Assembly: GCF_003952345.1 (NCBI RefSeq)
Contig: NZ_CP034433.1
Coordinates: 1,488,001-1,552,000 of the forward strand
Source of the DNA: Iodobacter ciconiae
Lineage (GTDB): Bacteria; Pseudomonadota; Gammaproteobacteria; Burkholderiales; Chitinibacteraceae
Length of the DNA stretch: 64,000 bases
Reading direction: 5' to 3'
The translations under genes were made by a program, and so were the position numbers. Positions 1-8,077 of the stretch are shown piece by piece; the first letter of the stretch is position 1; every line of letters begins with the position of its first letter. The notes beneath the pieces were generated by a model. The model saw nothing but the letters and a program-made list of their open reading frames with translations, made no database searches and was not told the origin of the DNA.

Positions 1-1
1 A

Positions 2-1450
2 TGGCGCCCAGATCGGATGACTTGGGGGCTGGGCATGCTGTTTACTGGCGCAGAAGGACGCCAGTTGGCGCTAGATCCCGGTACAACAGAAGTGGATATC
101 TATGACCCTAAGCAAGATAAAAAGGGCAAAGAGTCTTCAGAAGACAGGAACAATAATGTGAGCGTTGCCAAAGGCTCCCCTCTGCTTATTGGCGGCAGCA
201 AAAAAACCGCCACGCAAAAAGCGCGTGAACGAGGCTGGGGTGAAGTGATGTTTGATAGCTATGGTGGTGTACTCAATACCATGGAAGTTCAACTCAACCT
301 TGCTTTTGCTAACGCTGAACTTAGCCCCGAAGGCAAAAAAATCGTTGAGGGAGACCCTGCTAACTGGGAGCTGGATAAAAAATACACACTCACAAAAATC
401 ACTGAAGATGAATTGAAACAAGTGATGACTAATTGCTACTTTCCTGTTCATGCCTTTGGCTATAACTGGCTGGAATCAAATGGGATCTCTGGCAAGAAAT
501 TAGCAGAACGGATTGATAAGCTAATCGAGGGCTATAAGGCTCAAGGCAAGAAGTGCGAAAAAGTCATCCTGGTTACCCACTCTATGGGCGGTTTAGTTGC
601 CCGTGCTATTTGTCATCCGGCCCATGGCAAGCTGAACGATAAAGTGCTTGGGATCGTGCATGGCGTAATGCCAGCCTTGGGCGCTGCTGCCGCCTATCGC
701 CGGATGCGGGCAGGCTGGGAAAGTGGCGGGATTGTCTCCCGTGTATTGGGGCATAAAGGTCCAAACGTTACTGCTGTTTTAGCCAATGCTCAGGGAGGAT
801 TGGAACTTGCGCCGAACGAAGAGTATGGCAAGGACTGGTTAAAGTTTGTTAATAAAAACGGAATAGACCTTGGAAGTCGGCCTAAGACAGGAGATCCCTA
901 TGCTGAGATTTACAAGGTCAGCACAAAAGAAAAATGGTGGGGTTTATTGGTAGAAGATTGGCTTAATCCTGCAGGATTGGATGAAGCTGGATTGGTTTCG
1001 AGCCAAAAGAAAATAATTAAAGCACAGCTCTATCATTCAGATATTGCATCTTATTATCATGAAATAAGTTATGCCCACTATGGCAATGACCCAAAACACA
1101 AAGCATTTAAAGATGTTGTTTGGGAATTGGATACGCCTGAGTTATATACAGATGATGATATTGATGAGCTGGAAATTGATAGCGATAACGAAACGGGGAC
1201 GTTGAAGTTAAAAAATAAAAAGACTGGCCAAATTATTAAAGCGCGCATTCTCGATCCGAAAGACCCCGGGGATGAAACCGTGCCCGCTTACTCGGCTGAT
1301 GACCAGTTAAATTGCAATAGTCCTACATTTAAGGCAATTTTTAGGCAAACAGGCTACGAGCATCAAGATAGTTATAAAAATATAAACGCAGTTTCCTCAA
1401 CAATCCATTCTATTATTCGCATTGCACAAAAAATGGAGTGGTCAGTATGA
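2..1450 (+). CDS. Tle4-like type VI secretion lipase effector (5' partial)
   Basis: The reading frame is already open at the window edge, so the true start lies upstream; the first ATG in frame is at 17. The visible ~480 residues contain the nucleophile elbow of an alpha/beta hydrolase, VILVTHSMGGLVARA, about 190 residues in, where the serine of THSMGG is the expected catalytic residue. A conserved-looking GDETVPAYSA near the C-terminus probably carries the acid. The layout resembles PGAP1-like lipases of the Tle4 group (Pseudomonas TplE), which are delivered by type VI secretion and attack membrane phospholipids of rival cells. The stop codon overlaps the ATG of a secreted Tli4-like immunity gene (ATGA), as in effector-immunity pairs. 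The Tle4 assignment rests on motif and neighbour; other Tle families remain possible. Confidence 0.75.
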   Translation, partial: WRPDRMTWGLGMLFTGAEGRQLALDPGTTEVDIYDPKQDKKGKESSEDRNNNVSVAKGSPLLIGGSKKTATQKARERGWGEVMFDSYGGVLNTMEVQLNLAFANAELSPEGKKIVEGDPANWELDKKYTLTKITEDELKQVMTNCYFPVHAFGYNWLESNGISGKKLAERIDKLIEGYKAQGKKCEKVILVTHSMGGLVARAICHPAHGKLNDKVLGIVHGVMPALGAAAAYRRMRAGWESGGIVSRVLGHKGPNVTAVLANAQGGLELAPNEEYGKDWLKFVNKNGIDLGSRPKTGDPYAEIYKVSTKEKWWGLLVEDWLNPAGLDEAGLVSSQKKIIKAQLYHSDIASYYHEISYAHYGNDPKHKAFKDVVWELDTPELYTDDDIDELEIDSDNETGTLKLKNKKTGQIIKARILDPKDPGDETVPAYSADDQLNCNSPTFKAIFRQTGYEHQDSYKNINAVSSTIHSIIRIAQKMEWSV

Positions 1451-2537
1451 TTAATGTTAATCATTGGGCAAAGAATTACCTTGGTTTACTAATTATTGGA
1501 ATTGTTGCCAGTACACCATCATTTGCAGATAAAGGTTATAAAATGAAGCAGAACAACTCTAAAATTGAAGCATTGTTTAAACAGACAAAACCAGTATGTT
1601 TCGGTCGATTTATTATTAATGCACCAGTAACGGCGGTAGTTTCGTGGGGGAGACACGTGTTAATTATAAAATAACGTCATACCCAAGTGCTGGTTCAAAA
1701 ATGCCCTTAGAAATTCGAGAAAAAACAGAAGAAATAAAAGCAATTAAGCACATCCGAGAACCATCAACCTTTATTGGCATATTTGATGGGCCAAACAAAG
1801 ACAGTAAGATTGTCTTAGGGTATGAAGATTACACTTCTAATTTAGGCGTGCAAATTCATTCATTTATTCGATTGGGTGATTCGGGATTTGTACAAAAAGC
1901 CAGTGGCGCTCCTTTAAGTTCTTCAAAGACAGAATTCAAGCATGACAAACAAGCGTACCAAGGGTTAGTGTCTGAATTTCAGGAAATTGCAGGTTTGTTG
2001 CGTTCGAGAGCGGATTCAGAAATCCCCGAAGTTCCGGGCATTTGCATCGAAGCGGGCTTTATTCCTGAAACTAATGGAAAATACCACGAAATGACCTCGA
2101 TAGGCTTTAGCTTCCCTGAATATCCAGACGTTCGATTTTCGATTTTGACGATTCGGAAAGATAAAGTAAATCCTAAAAGTAGCCTCGAAAACATAATGAA
2201 AAATGCCAAAGAAGAGGCTGGTTTATTTGGGTTAACGTCATTGTTTAGTCAAATTAAAGTTTTGCGCAAAGGCGAGCGTAAAATCGGTGATTGGGATGGC
2301 GCGGAGCAATTATCGTGGATGCCCCCTGACGAAAAAGGCATGCCGTGGACGCATGAATTTAAATTCAAATCGATTGGCGTGGCAAAAGATATGTTCAGGC
2401 CATATATAGACATGGAATTAAGTACCGGCGTAAGCAAAAATAGCCGAGGGGTGAATGAACCCAGCCTTAAAGATGATGAGGCCATTGCGCTATGGGATAA
2501 ACTCATCGCTTCAATTCAAACGCGGCCCGTAAAGTAA
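1447..2537 (+). pseudogene. Tli4-like immunity protein gene with a frameshift at a G5 run
   Basis: The ATG at 1447 overlaps the stop of the upstream effector gene (ATGA). It begins with a signal peptide ending near PSFA/D, as expected for a periplasmic immunity protein, followed by ALFKQTKPVCFGRF, typical of the Tli4 N-terminus. This frame stops at 1674. A second frame, open from about 1644 to 2537, continues the same protein. Joining VVSWG to ETRVNYKI restores one product of about 363 residues if one G is added to the GGGGG run at 1646-1650, or if ribosomes slip by -1 there. The downstream frame has only a GTG at 1644 without a convincing ribosome site. It may be a real mutation, a phase-variable tract or a sequencing error. 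Loss of immunity would expose the cell to its own effector. Confidence 0.7.
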
Positions 2538-2703
2538 ATGATATTTACGCTCAAAAAATTAATCGCAGCGGCATCAAAGGAAGGGCAAAGCGCTATTAGA
2601 TAAACGATATGCCATCTGCCAGGCGCAGCCGGAACATAGCGTAACAGAAGCTGGGATTGGGGTTGGAAAAATGCAGCACAAGCTAAGCCGGACCAGTCCT
2701 CTA

Positions 2704-2744
2704 TAAATGGCTAACCCCGCCTTTCGGTAAGGTCCGCTGTCAGA
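2704..2744. repeat. Diverged intergenic repeat, copy 1 (copy 2 at 56412-56452)
   Basis: About 30 of 41 bases match the stretch at 56412-56452 without gaps, and most differences are transitions. Shared cores include AAATGG, TAACCCC, GGTC and GCTG. Both copies lie outside genes next to presumed acquired DNA (the effector pair here, the lux operon there). The stretch from 2538 to 2764 holds no gene I can support. The repeat may be the worn end of a mobile element; this is inference. Confidence 0.4.
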
Positions 2745-2764
2745 CTAAGTTAAAATTTCTTCAT

Positions 2765-2800
2765 AAAAAAACGCCACAGAGGCTGCAGTGGCGTTTTTTT
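2765..2800. terminator. Bidirectional terminator between immunity gene and GGDEF gene
   Basis: A 12-bp stem pairs AAAAAACGCCAC with GTGGCGTTTTTT. It is flanked by an A run and a T run, so it can end transcription from both converging genes. Confidence 0.85.
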
Positions 2801-2813
2801 ATGGGGCAGTCTT

Positions 2814-4631
2814 TTATTTTAAGGTGATGCCGGAAGGTGTTTCGGCAATTTCTACGCGATTTTTGCCTAATTTTTTAGCCTGGTACATGGCCTGATCTGC
2901 ACGCTCAATGACTTGATCACGAACTTCGCCCGGTAATGTAAGTGCGATGCCTGCACTAAATGTAATGAGTAATTTTTCATTATTATTTAAGAAAAAGCGT
3001 TTGGTTAGCTCACGCTGCAAACGCTGTACAACACTCACTGCTTCGTTAATATCCGTTTCGGGTAAAATCAGTACGAATTCTTCACCACCATAGCGAGCTA
3101 CGGAGTCACTTGGGCGTAGCAGATCCTTGATGACCGAGACCAAATGCACCAACGCGGCATCGCCTGCGGCGTGGCCCTGGCTGTCATTTAATTTCTTGAA
3201 GTTATCAATGTCCAGTAATCCAATGCTTAAGGGGCTTTCATTACGCAGCGCTCTGGCTAGCTCGATATCAAAGATCTCTTCCAGTCCGCGGCGATTAAGC
3301 GCCCCGGTCAGCTGATCTGTACGTATTTTCTGGCTCACCTGGGTGAGCTCTTGTTCGAGTTCGGTAATCCGGCGCTGCGCATTATCTGCCTGGGCCCGTG
3401 CTTCGATTAAATCATCACGCGAACGTCGCACATCAAGCTGCATGCTGCGTGTATCGCCCAGTAATGATTCCAGAACATCCTTAATGCTATTCAGGTTATT
3501 TGCCTGCTGAATTTGCTCTGTATATTCGCTGATTTTGCTGTGGTATTGATCGGTACTGTCCGACATTACACTCAGGCGGTCAATAAAAGTAGCGATCATG
3601 TTTTTAAGTACGGCTTGTGTCTCTACAAGGTTGTGCTTGATTTGCCCCTGTTTAAACAGTACTTCTTTTAAACCTGCCTCGGCGTCATAAATGACTTTCA
3701 TGTCCAGGGGCTGAGCCATGATGGCCTGTACTACTGCTACTTGTCCGCGCACCCATTCATCTTCAATTACGACCTCAGCCATATTGTCGGTCAGCAGGCG
3801 CAGCAGGCCCATCAAGCCGTCACAGAGCCGAATTTCTTGATCATTTTGTAATTCCAGCCTTAGCCAGAATTTGCGTAGTCTTGGCATCAGCTTTTGCGTG
3901 CCGGCATTGTTGCTGACCGAAGCTACCTCAACAGCAAGGCTTGCTACCTCTGCCTGCAGATCAATATTGTGTGAAAGCCTGCCTTCTATGCCCACAGTCA
4001 GTGCGGCTATAAGTGCATCACGCCAATCGTGCCAGTCTGCGTGATCCTGATCTGGTGAGCTGCTGTTTGAATTGCTGCCTGAGCTACTGCTGCTTGGTTC
4101 AGAAAAGTCAGAAAGAACGTCCGGGTTTTCGCTGTTTTCTACACTTGCACCGGACCATGCTTTTGTCAGGGCAGATAGCTTTTCATTGAGAGAGTTGGCG
4201 TCGCTGCCAAAATTAATGAGTACTTTTTCCAGTGATTCTTGCTTGCGGCTGGGGGTGTAGACAGGGTTGCGTAATTCCCATTGGCGAATCAAATCACGAA
4301 TCAGATCTGCCCAGCCTCGGCTTAATTCTGTTTGCCCGCCCTGGCTTTCAATACTCCGGATAATCAGTGCAGGCATATTTGCCCAGCTGGACTGGGCGGC
4401 CTGTTTATAGAGCTGTTCGATATTTCGTTGTAATTCGGGGGTTTGCCGGGGAAATTCACCCATGCTGGCGATCAAATCTTTAATAACAGGGTGAAGCTTG
4501 TCGTTGTCTGCCGTGCCTGCAATCTCATGATAAATTGACTCGTAATGGTCAGGTGTCGGAGGCACCCTGCGCATAGTGAGCTGCTTGAGTGTTTCACGAG
4601 CAATATCGGTGGGATTGCTGAACTTTTGCAT
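2814..4631 (-). CDS. GGDEF-domain diguanylate cyclase
   Basis: A 605-residue cytoplasmic protein with a C-terminal GGDEF domain (about residues 435-600). The active-site motif is GGEEF (around residue 514). An RxxD inhibitory I-site, RPSD, sits five residues before it, so both c-di-GMP synthesis (from two GTP) and product feedback look intact. The domain start shows the usual DxLTGxxNRR signature (DQLTGALNRRG). The first 400 residues are helical, with a serine-rich linker near 180-195 and a coiled coil leading into the GGDEF domain; there is no membrane segment and no sensor domain I recognise. The N-terminus (IARETLKQLTMRRVPPTPDHY) resembles a module seen in other betaproteobacterial cyclases, so the input signal is unknown. 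It is transcribed alone, away from the T6SS genes. Confidence 0.9.
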   Translation of the reverse strand: MQKFSNPTDIARETLKQLTMRRVPPTPDHYESIYHEIAGTADNDKLHPVIKDLIASMGEFPRQTPELQRNIEQLYKQAAQSSWANMPALIIRSIESQGGQTELSRGWADLIRDLIRQWELRNPVYTPSRKQESLEKVLINFGSDANSLNEKLSALTKAWSGASVENSENPDVLSDFSEPSSSSSGSNSNSSSPDQDHADWHDWRDALIAALTVGIEGRLSHNIDLQAEVASLAVEVASVSNNAGTQKLMPRLRKFWLRLELQNDQEIRLCDGLMGLLRLLTDNMAEVVIEDEWVRGQVAVVQAIMAQPLDMKVIYDAEAGLKEVLFKQGQIKHNLVETQAVLKNMIATFIDRLSVMSDSTDQYHSKISEYTEQIQQANNLNSIKDVLESLLGDTRSMQLDVRRSRDDLIEARAQADNAQRRITELEQELTQVSQKIRTDQLTGALNRRGLEEIFDIELARALRNESPLSIGLLDIDNFKKLNDSQGHAAGDAALVHLVSVIKDLLRPSDSVARYGGEEFVLILPETDINEAVSVVQRLQRELTKRFFLNNNEKLLITFSAGIALTLPGEVRDQVIERADQAMYQAKKLGKNRVEIAETPSGITLK

Positions 4632-4698
4632 GGTAAGTCGTTTTGGTTAGAGGGGGCGAGGTGATTATAGTCGATTGGACTCAGTCATGTGATATGTG

Positions 4699-4732
4699 TT
4701 GCAGTGGCAAACCGATAGGGTTGCCACTGCAA
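4699..4732. other. Intergenic hairpin between GGDEF and DUF2863 genes
   Basis: A perfect 12-bp inverted repeat, TTGCAGTGGCAA/TTGCCACTGCAA, with a 10-base loop, lies just after the DUF2863 stop codon. It lacks a T run in the minus-strand direction, so it may be a weak terminator or an mRNA 3' stabiliser. Confidence 0.5.
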
Positions 4733-4738
4733 AAAACG

Positions 4739-5917
4739 TTAGTGCAGATGCGTAGATGATAGGGTGTCACTGGCCTCCGGTATTTCTATATGCAGTAAAT
4801 CGCCACTTAAATCCGGAAATAGCGGGTTCCCGCAGTCATCGCACTGATCCATCGGAAAAGAGTGTTCGTGGGCGACAATATCGTGCACTCCTGCTGCGCG
4901 CAAAATGGCTTCAATCTCAGCAACACAATCTGTCTGCTCATCTTCGCCGTCCAGTAGTGGCCAGACTACGCCATGCAGTATGGGCTCTTCATTTCGGCGG
5001 ATGAAGCCGATTCTGTATTCTTCCAGCTGGCGTCCGTGGCATGCTGCAATCACGCAGGTCAATTGGGATGCTTCAATATCAAGCATAAGTTGCAAGAATG
5101 AAACAGTTGCTCTGAGTGAGTAGCCTCGTGAAGCACGGTCAGATTCGCGCCATGCAGCAAAGTATGAAAGAGGGGTAAGTGATTCCATGGCGCAACCGGC
5201 AAATAAAGATTGCAAAGAATCAAGTCCTTGTTTTTGCCACTGGCTAAGCACCTCTTTGCGAATGCCATCTTCCTCTTGCCAGCGAAATAGTGCCTGTCCG
5301 GCAGGGGCGGCAACTGCACCGAGTAAATAGCGGGTATCGGTTAAAAAGGCTGCGGGTTCGGCGCTGTTGGCCTGCTCGCAAGCGAGAGTGCCGTTTTCTA
5401 CACTTAGCGTGGCCAGCATTTTGCTGAGCTTGGCTGTGTTGCAATAGCCTTGCGGAAGCTGGTCGGGACTAAATAAAAAGTCGGCTATCGAGAAGCAGGT
5501 ATCTTTGGCAAAAACCTGCTCGGCTAGATGCTTGCGTAAGTTTTCAATCCTTTCTGTTCCAAGTTGCCCGGATGGAATACTAAAGCGTGACCAGGCCAGA
5601 AGAGGTACGGCAAACATGACGCTCTGGCCCTCTTGTTTGCCAAGTGTTACACGATGAGTCTCTGTGCACGCTTCGATGATATCTGCGAGCTCGTTCCATG
5701 CTTGCGGATCTGTTTTAGACAGAGTGTCAAGAGCGCTGTTAAGCGTGTCTTCATCTTCATCAATAAGAATTTCTTCGATCTGCCGTGTTAGCTTGTCTTG
5801 CCAGAAGCGATCTTCAGCAAGGGTGCAGGAGATCGAAAGACTGCTCGCAATATGGATTAATTCATCAACTTCAGCGGTGCCGCGGCTACGGCGAACGGTA
5901 CGGGGGGGCTTAATCAT
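4739..5917 (-). CDS. DUF2863 family protein
   Basis: A 392-residue protein without signal peptide or membrane segments. The N-terminal part (about residues 20-50, SSLSISCTLAEDRFWQDKL) and the overall length match the betaproteobacterial DUF2863 family, for which I know no function. Near the C-terminus (about residues 360-370) a CDDCG pair could bind a metal, followed by an acidic tail. It ends ahead of the GGDEF gene on the same strand with a 107-base gap, so the two may be co-transcribed, but the hairpin between them argues for partly separate units. The family name rests on sequence resemblance. Confidence 0.65.
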   Translation of the reverse strand: MIKPPRTVRRSRGTAEVDELIHIASSLSISCTLAEDRFWQDKLTRQIEEILIDEDEDTLNSALDTLSKTDPQAWNELADIIEACTETHRVTLGKQEGQSVMFAVPLLAWSRFSIPSGQLGTERIENLRKHLAEQVFAKDTCFSIADFLFSPDQLPQGYCNTAKLSKMLATLSVENGTLACEQANSAEPAAFLTDTRYLLGAVAAPAGQALFRWQEEDGIRKEVLSQWQKQGLDSLQSLFAGCAMESLTPLSYFAAWRESDRASRGYSLRATVSFLQLMLDIEASQLTCVIAACHGRQLEEYRIGFIRRNEEPILHGVVWPLLDGEDEQTDCVAEIEAILRAAGVHDIVAHEHSFPMDQCDDCGNPLFPDLSGDLLHIEIPEASDTLSSTHLH

Positions 5918-6065
5918 TTTCTCGTCTTATGTATGTATTAATCTGATGCTGTTATTGTATTAAATCGTGCCTTCAAGGAGTGCATGCCTCGTTTATGTAG
6001 CAAGGGAGCCAGAAAGGTAAAGATGGTATTGTGCGCTATACCTGATTTTTAAAGTGAGCTCAAAA

Positions 6066-6099
6066 GTAAAAACAGCCCATCTGTAAAGGATGGGCTGTT
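6066..6099 (-). terminator. rhlE terminator
   Basis: Read on the minus strand, the stem AACAGCCCATC/GATGGGCTGTT is followed by a T-rich stretch (TTTTTACTTTT). It lies about 70 bases beyond the rhlE stop codon. Confidence 0.75.
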
Positions 6100-6168
6100 C
6101 ATTAATCTAAAAACACTGGCTTATTATATACCTGCATACATTGGCCAGAAATTCATGAGATGACTCAA

Positions 6169-7689
6169 TTACCAGCTGGCGCGACGCTGACGTGTTTCGC
6201 CGTTGCTAGCCGGGCGCTCTGCGCGGGGAGCGCCACCATCACGGCTGCCACTGCGAAAGCTGCCCGGGTTGCTGTTTGGGTTGTGTGAGCCGCCGCCAAA
6301 TGTGCCGCGTGATTCACGTGATTCGCTGCCTGCGCCGCGAGTATCTGCACCACGGGATTCATTGCGACGTTTGTCGCCGTAGCCGCCGCCATTACCCGCA
6401 TAGCCACCGGTGCTTGCGCCGGCATAACCGCCACCATGGGGGCGCTTGCCTTTGTAGCCGCCAGAAGGCTTACGATCACCGTAACCGCCACCATTGCCAC
6501 CTTGGCCTGGCTTGAAGCGAGCCTCAAGACCTGACAGGGATACGGTGCCGAAATCGATGTTGTAACGACGACGAATGCGTGTCAATAACATGAAGTCGTT
6601 TTTAGTAACCAGTGAAATGGCTTTACCGGTACGACCCGCGCGGCCAGTACGACCTACACGGTGAATATAATCTTCAGCAAAGCGTGGTAAATCAAAGTTC
6701 AGAACCAGGCCAATGCCGGCAACGTCAATCCCGCGGGCCGCAACGTCGGTGGCAACCAGGATATCGATTTCGGCACGGCGCAGACGATCTAAAGTGCGGC
6801 GACGGTCGCGTTGAGCTAAGTCACCGTGCATTGCTGCAGCGCGAAAACCCTCAAGCTTCAGCCATTCAGCCAGATTGTCTGCATCTGCTTTAGTTGCCGT
6901 AAACACGATTGATTGTGTTTCACTGGCTTCTTTTAGCAAGGCAGCAACCAGTTTTTGTTTGTGTTCATAACCGTCGGCATAATGAACTGCCTGCTCGATT
7001 TGCGGCTGGGCATTAACTGTAACTTCCATTTCCACCAGACGTGGATCACGCAGCATCGGGCCGGCAAAACGCTGAACAGTTTCTGAAAGTGTTGCAGAGA
7101 ACAGGGCAGTTTGACGATCTTTAGGCATGGCAGAAACAATGGCTTCAACTTCATCAATAAAACCCATGTCCAGCATGCGGTCTGCTTCGTCCAGAACCAG
7201 CATATCCAGGCGGCCAAAATCAATACGACCACCGCGCATCAGGTCGGATAAACGACCTGGTGTTGCAACCAGAACTTCGTAAGGTTGTGCCAGCATGCGG
7301 TTTTGAACAGGATAAGGAACACCACCTACCACGCAAGCAACCTTGCAACGAGGGATCAGTTTGCAGTAATCTGTAGCCACTTTAGCAACTTGCTCGGCCA
7401 GTTCACGAGTCGGGGTAAGAACCAGAACGCGTGGGCCGCGGGCATTGTGTTTGGCAGGTTTAAATAATTTATGCAGTGCTGGCAGCAAAAATGCTGCAGT
7501 CTTACCTGTACCCGTTTGCGCAGAAGCCATCACATCATGGCCAGCCATCAATTGTGGAATTGCAGCAGCTTGTACTGGGGTAGGGCTGGTGATGCCCAGT
7601 TTAGTTAGCTCTTGCACCAGTTCAGTGGCAAGGCCCATTTCGGCAAAAGCATTAACATGGGAATCAGAATGAGTGTCGCGATGTGGCAT
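6169..7689 (-). CDS. rhlE: DEAD-box ATP-dependent RNA helicase RhlE
   Basis: A 506-residue helicase that unwinds RNA in ribosome assembly and mRNA turnover. All core motifs are visible in order: a Q-motif region with PTPVQ, motif I AQTGTGKT (57-64), PTRELA, TPGR, DEAD in VLDEADRML, SAT in LFSATL, and motif VI HRVGRTGRAGR. The tail after residue 385 is low-complexity, rich in glycine, arginine and serine (repeated GGYGD/GGYAG units), typical of RNA-binding RhlE-type tails and often linked to cold adaptation. The leader upstream is long (more than 300 bases), as for many cold-regulated helicase genes, but no defined regulator is visible. DbpA- or CsdA-like functions are less likely because their specific C-terminal domains are absent. 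Confidence 0.9.
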   Translation of the reverse strand: MPHRDTHSDSHVNAFAEMGLATELVQELTKLGITSPTPVQAAAIPQLMAGHDVMASAQTGTGKTAAFLLPALHKLFKPAKHNARGPRVLVLTPTRELAEQVAKVATDYCKLIPRCKVACVVGGVPYPVQNRMLAQPYEVLVATPGRLSDLMRGGRIDFGRLDMLVLDEADRMLDMGFIDEVEAIVSAMPKDRQTALFSATLSETVQRFAGPMLRDPRLVEMEVTVNAQPQIEQAVHYADGYEHKQKLVAALLKEASETQSIVFTATKADADNLAEWLKLEGFRAAAMHGDLAQRDRRRTLDRLRRAEIDILVATDVAARGIDVAGIGLVLNFDLPRFAEDYIHRVGRTGRAGRTGKAISLVTKNDFMLLTRIRRRYNIDFGTVSLSGLEARFKPGQGGNGGGYGDRKPSGGYKGKRPHGGGYAGASTGGYAGNGGGYGDKRRNESRGADTRGAGSESRESRGTFGGGSHNPNSNPGSFRSGSRDGGAPRAERPASNGETRQRRASW

Positions 7690-8077
7690 GAATATTCCTT
7701 TGAATATATCCCGGCGAGCGGGAAGACGGGCGCATTCCGGAATTAAATACGGAAATCGGCCGTCAGCGTTACATCGACGCTAACCGGTCAATCCGCATCT
7801 CATACAGCACAGGCGGGGGAAGGTCAGGGTACGATGGGAGTTTGTGCAAAGCACAAAGAAGGTTGCGGATCATACCCATAGACAAACGAAAACGCAAGCT
7901 AAATCGGCTTAGCTTCCTTGGCTCATCTGTCAAATGGCAGAGCGCCATAACGGCGCGTTATATTGTAGTGAGGTAAAAGTCGTTACACTTTGATTCACAT
8001 CTAAAAGCCAGACAGGTAAAATGTCACTGTCTGCAGTTTTCCAGACACTCTCCCATCATCACTTGAAAGGTCCAACC
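7690..8077. other. Divergent intergenic region between rhlE and acnB
   Basis: This stretch carries the promoters of rhlE (minus) and acnB (plus). A short hairpin, AAGCTAA/TTAGCTT, lies near 7898-7917. Between 8021 and 8077 the acnB frame is open upstream of its likely start, but this part does not resemble AcnB. No further gene is seen. Confidence 0.4.

Noticed and set aside
6165..6527. Ala/Val-rich 120-residue frame overlapping the rhlE tail
   Set aside because: It is the other frame of the GGY/RG-repeat tail of rhlE; such low-complexity repeats give long false frames.
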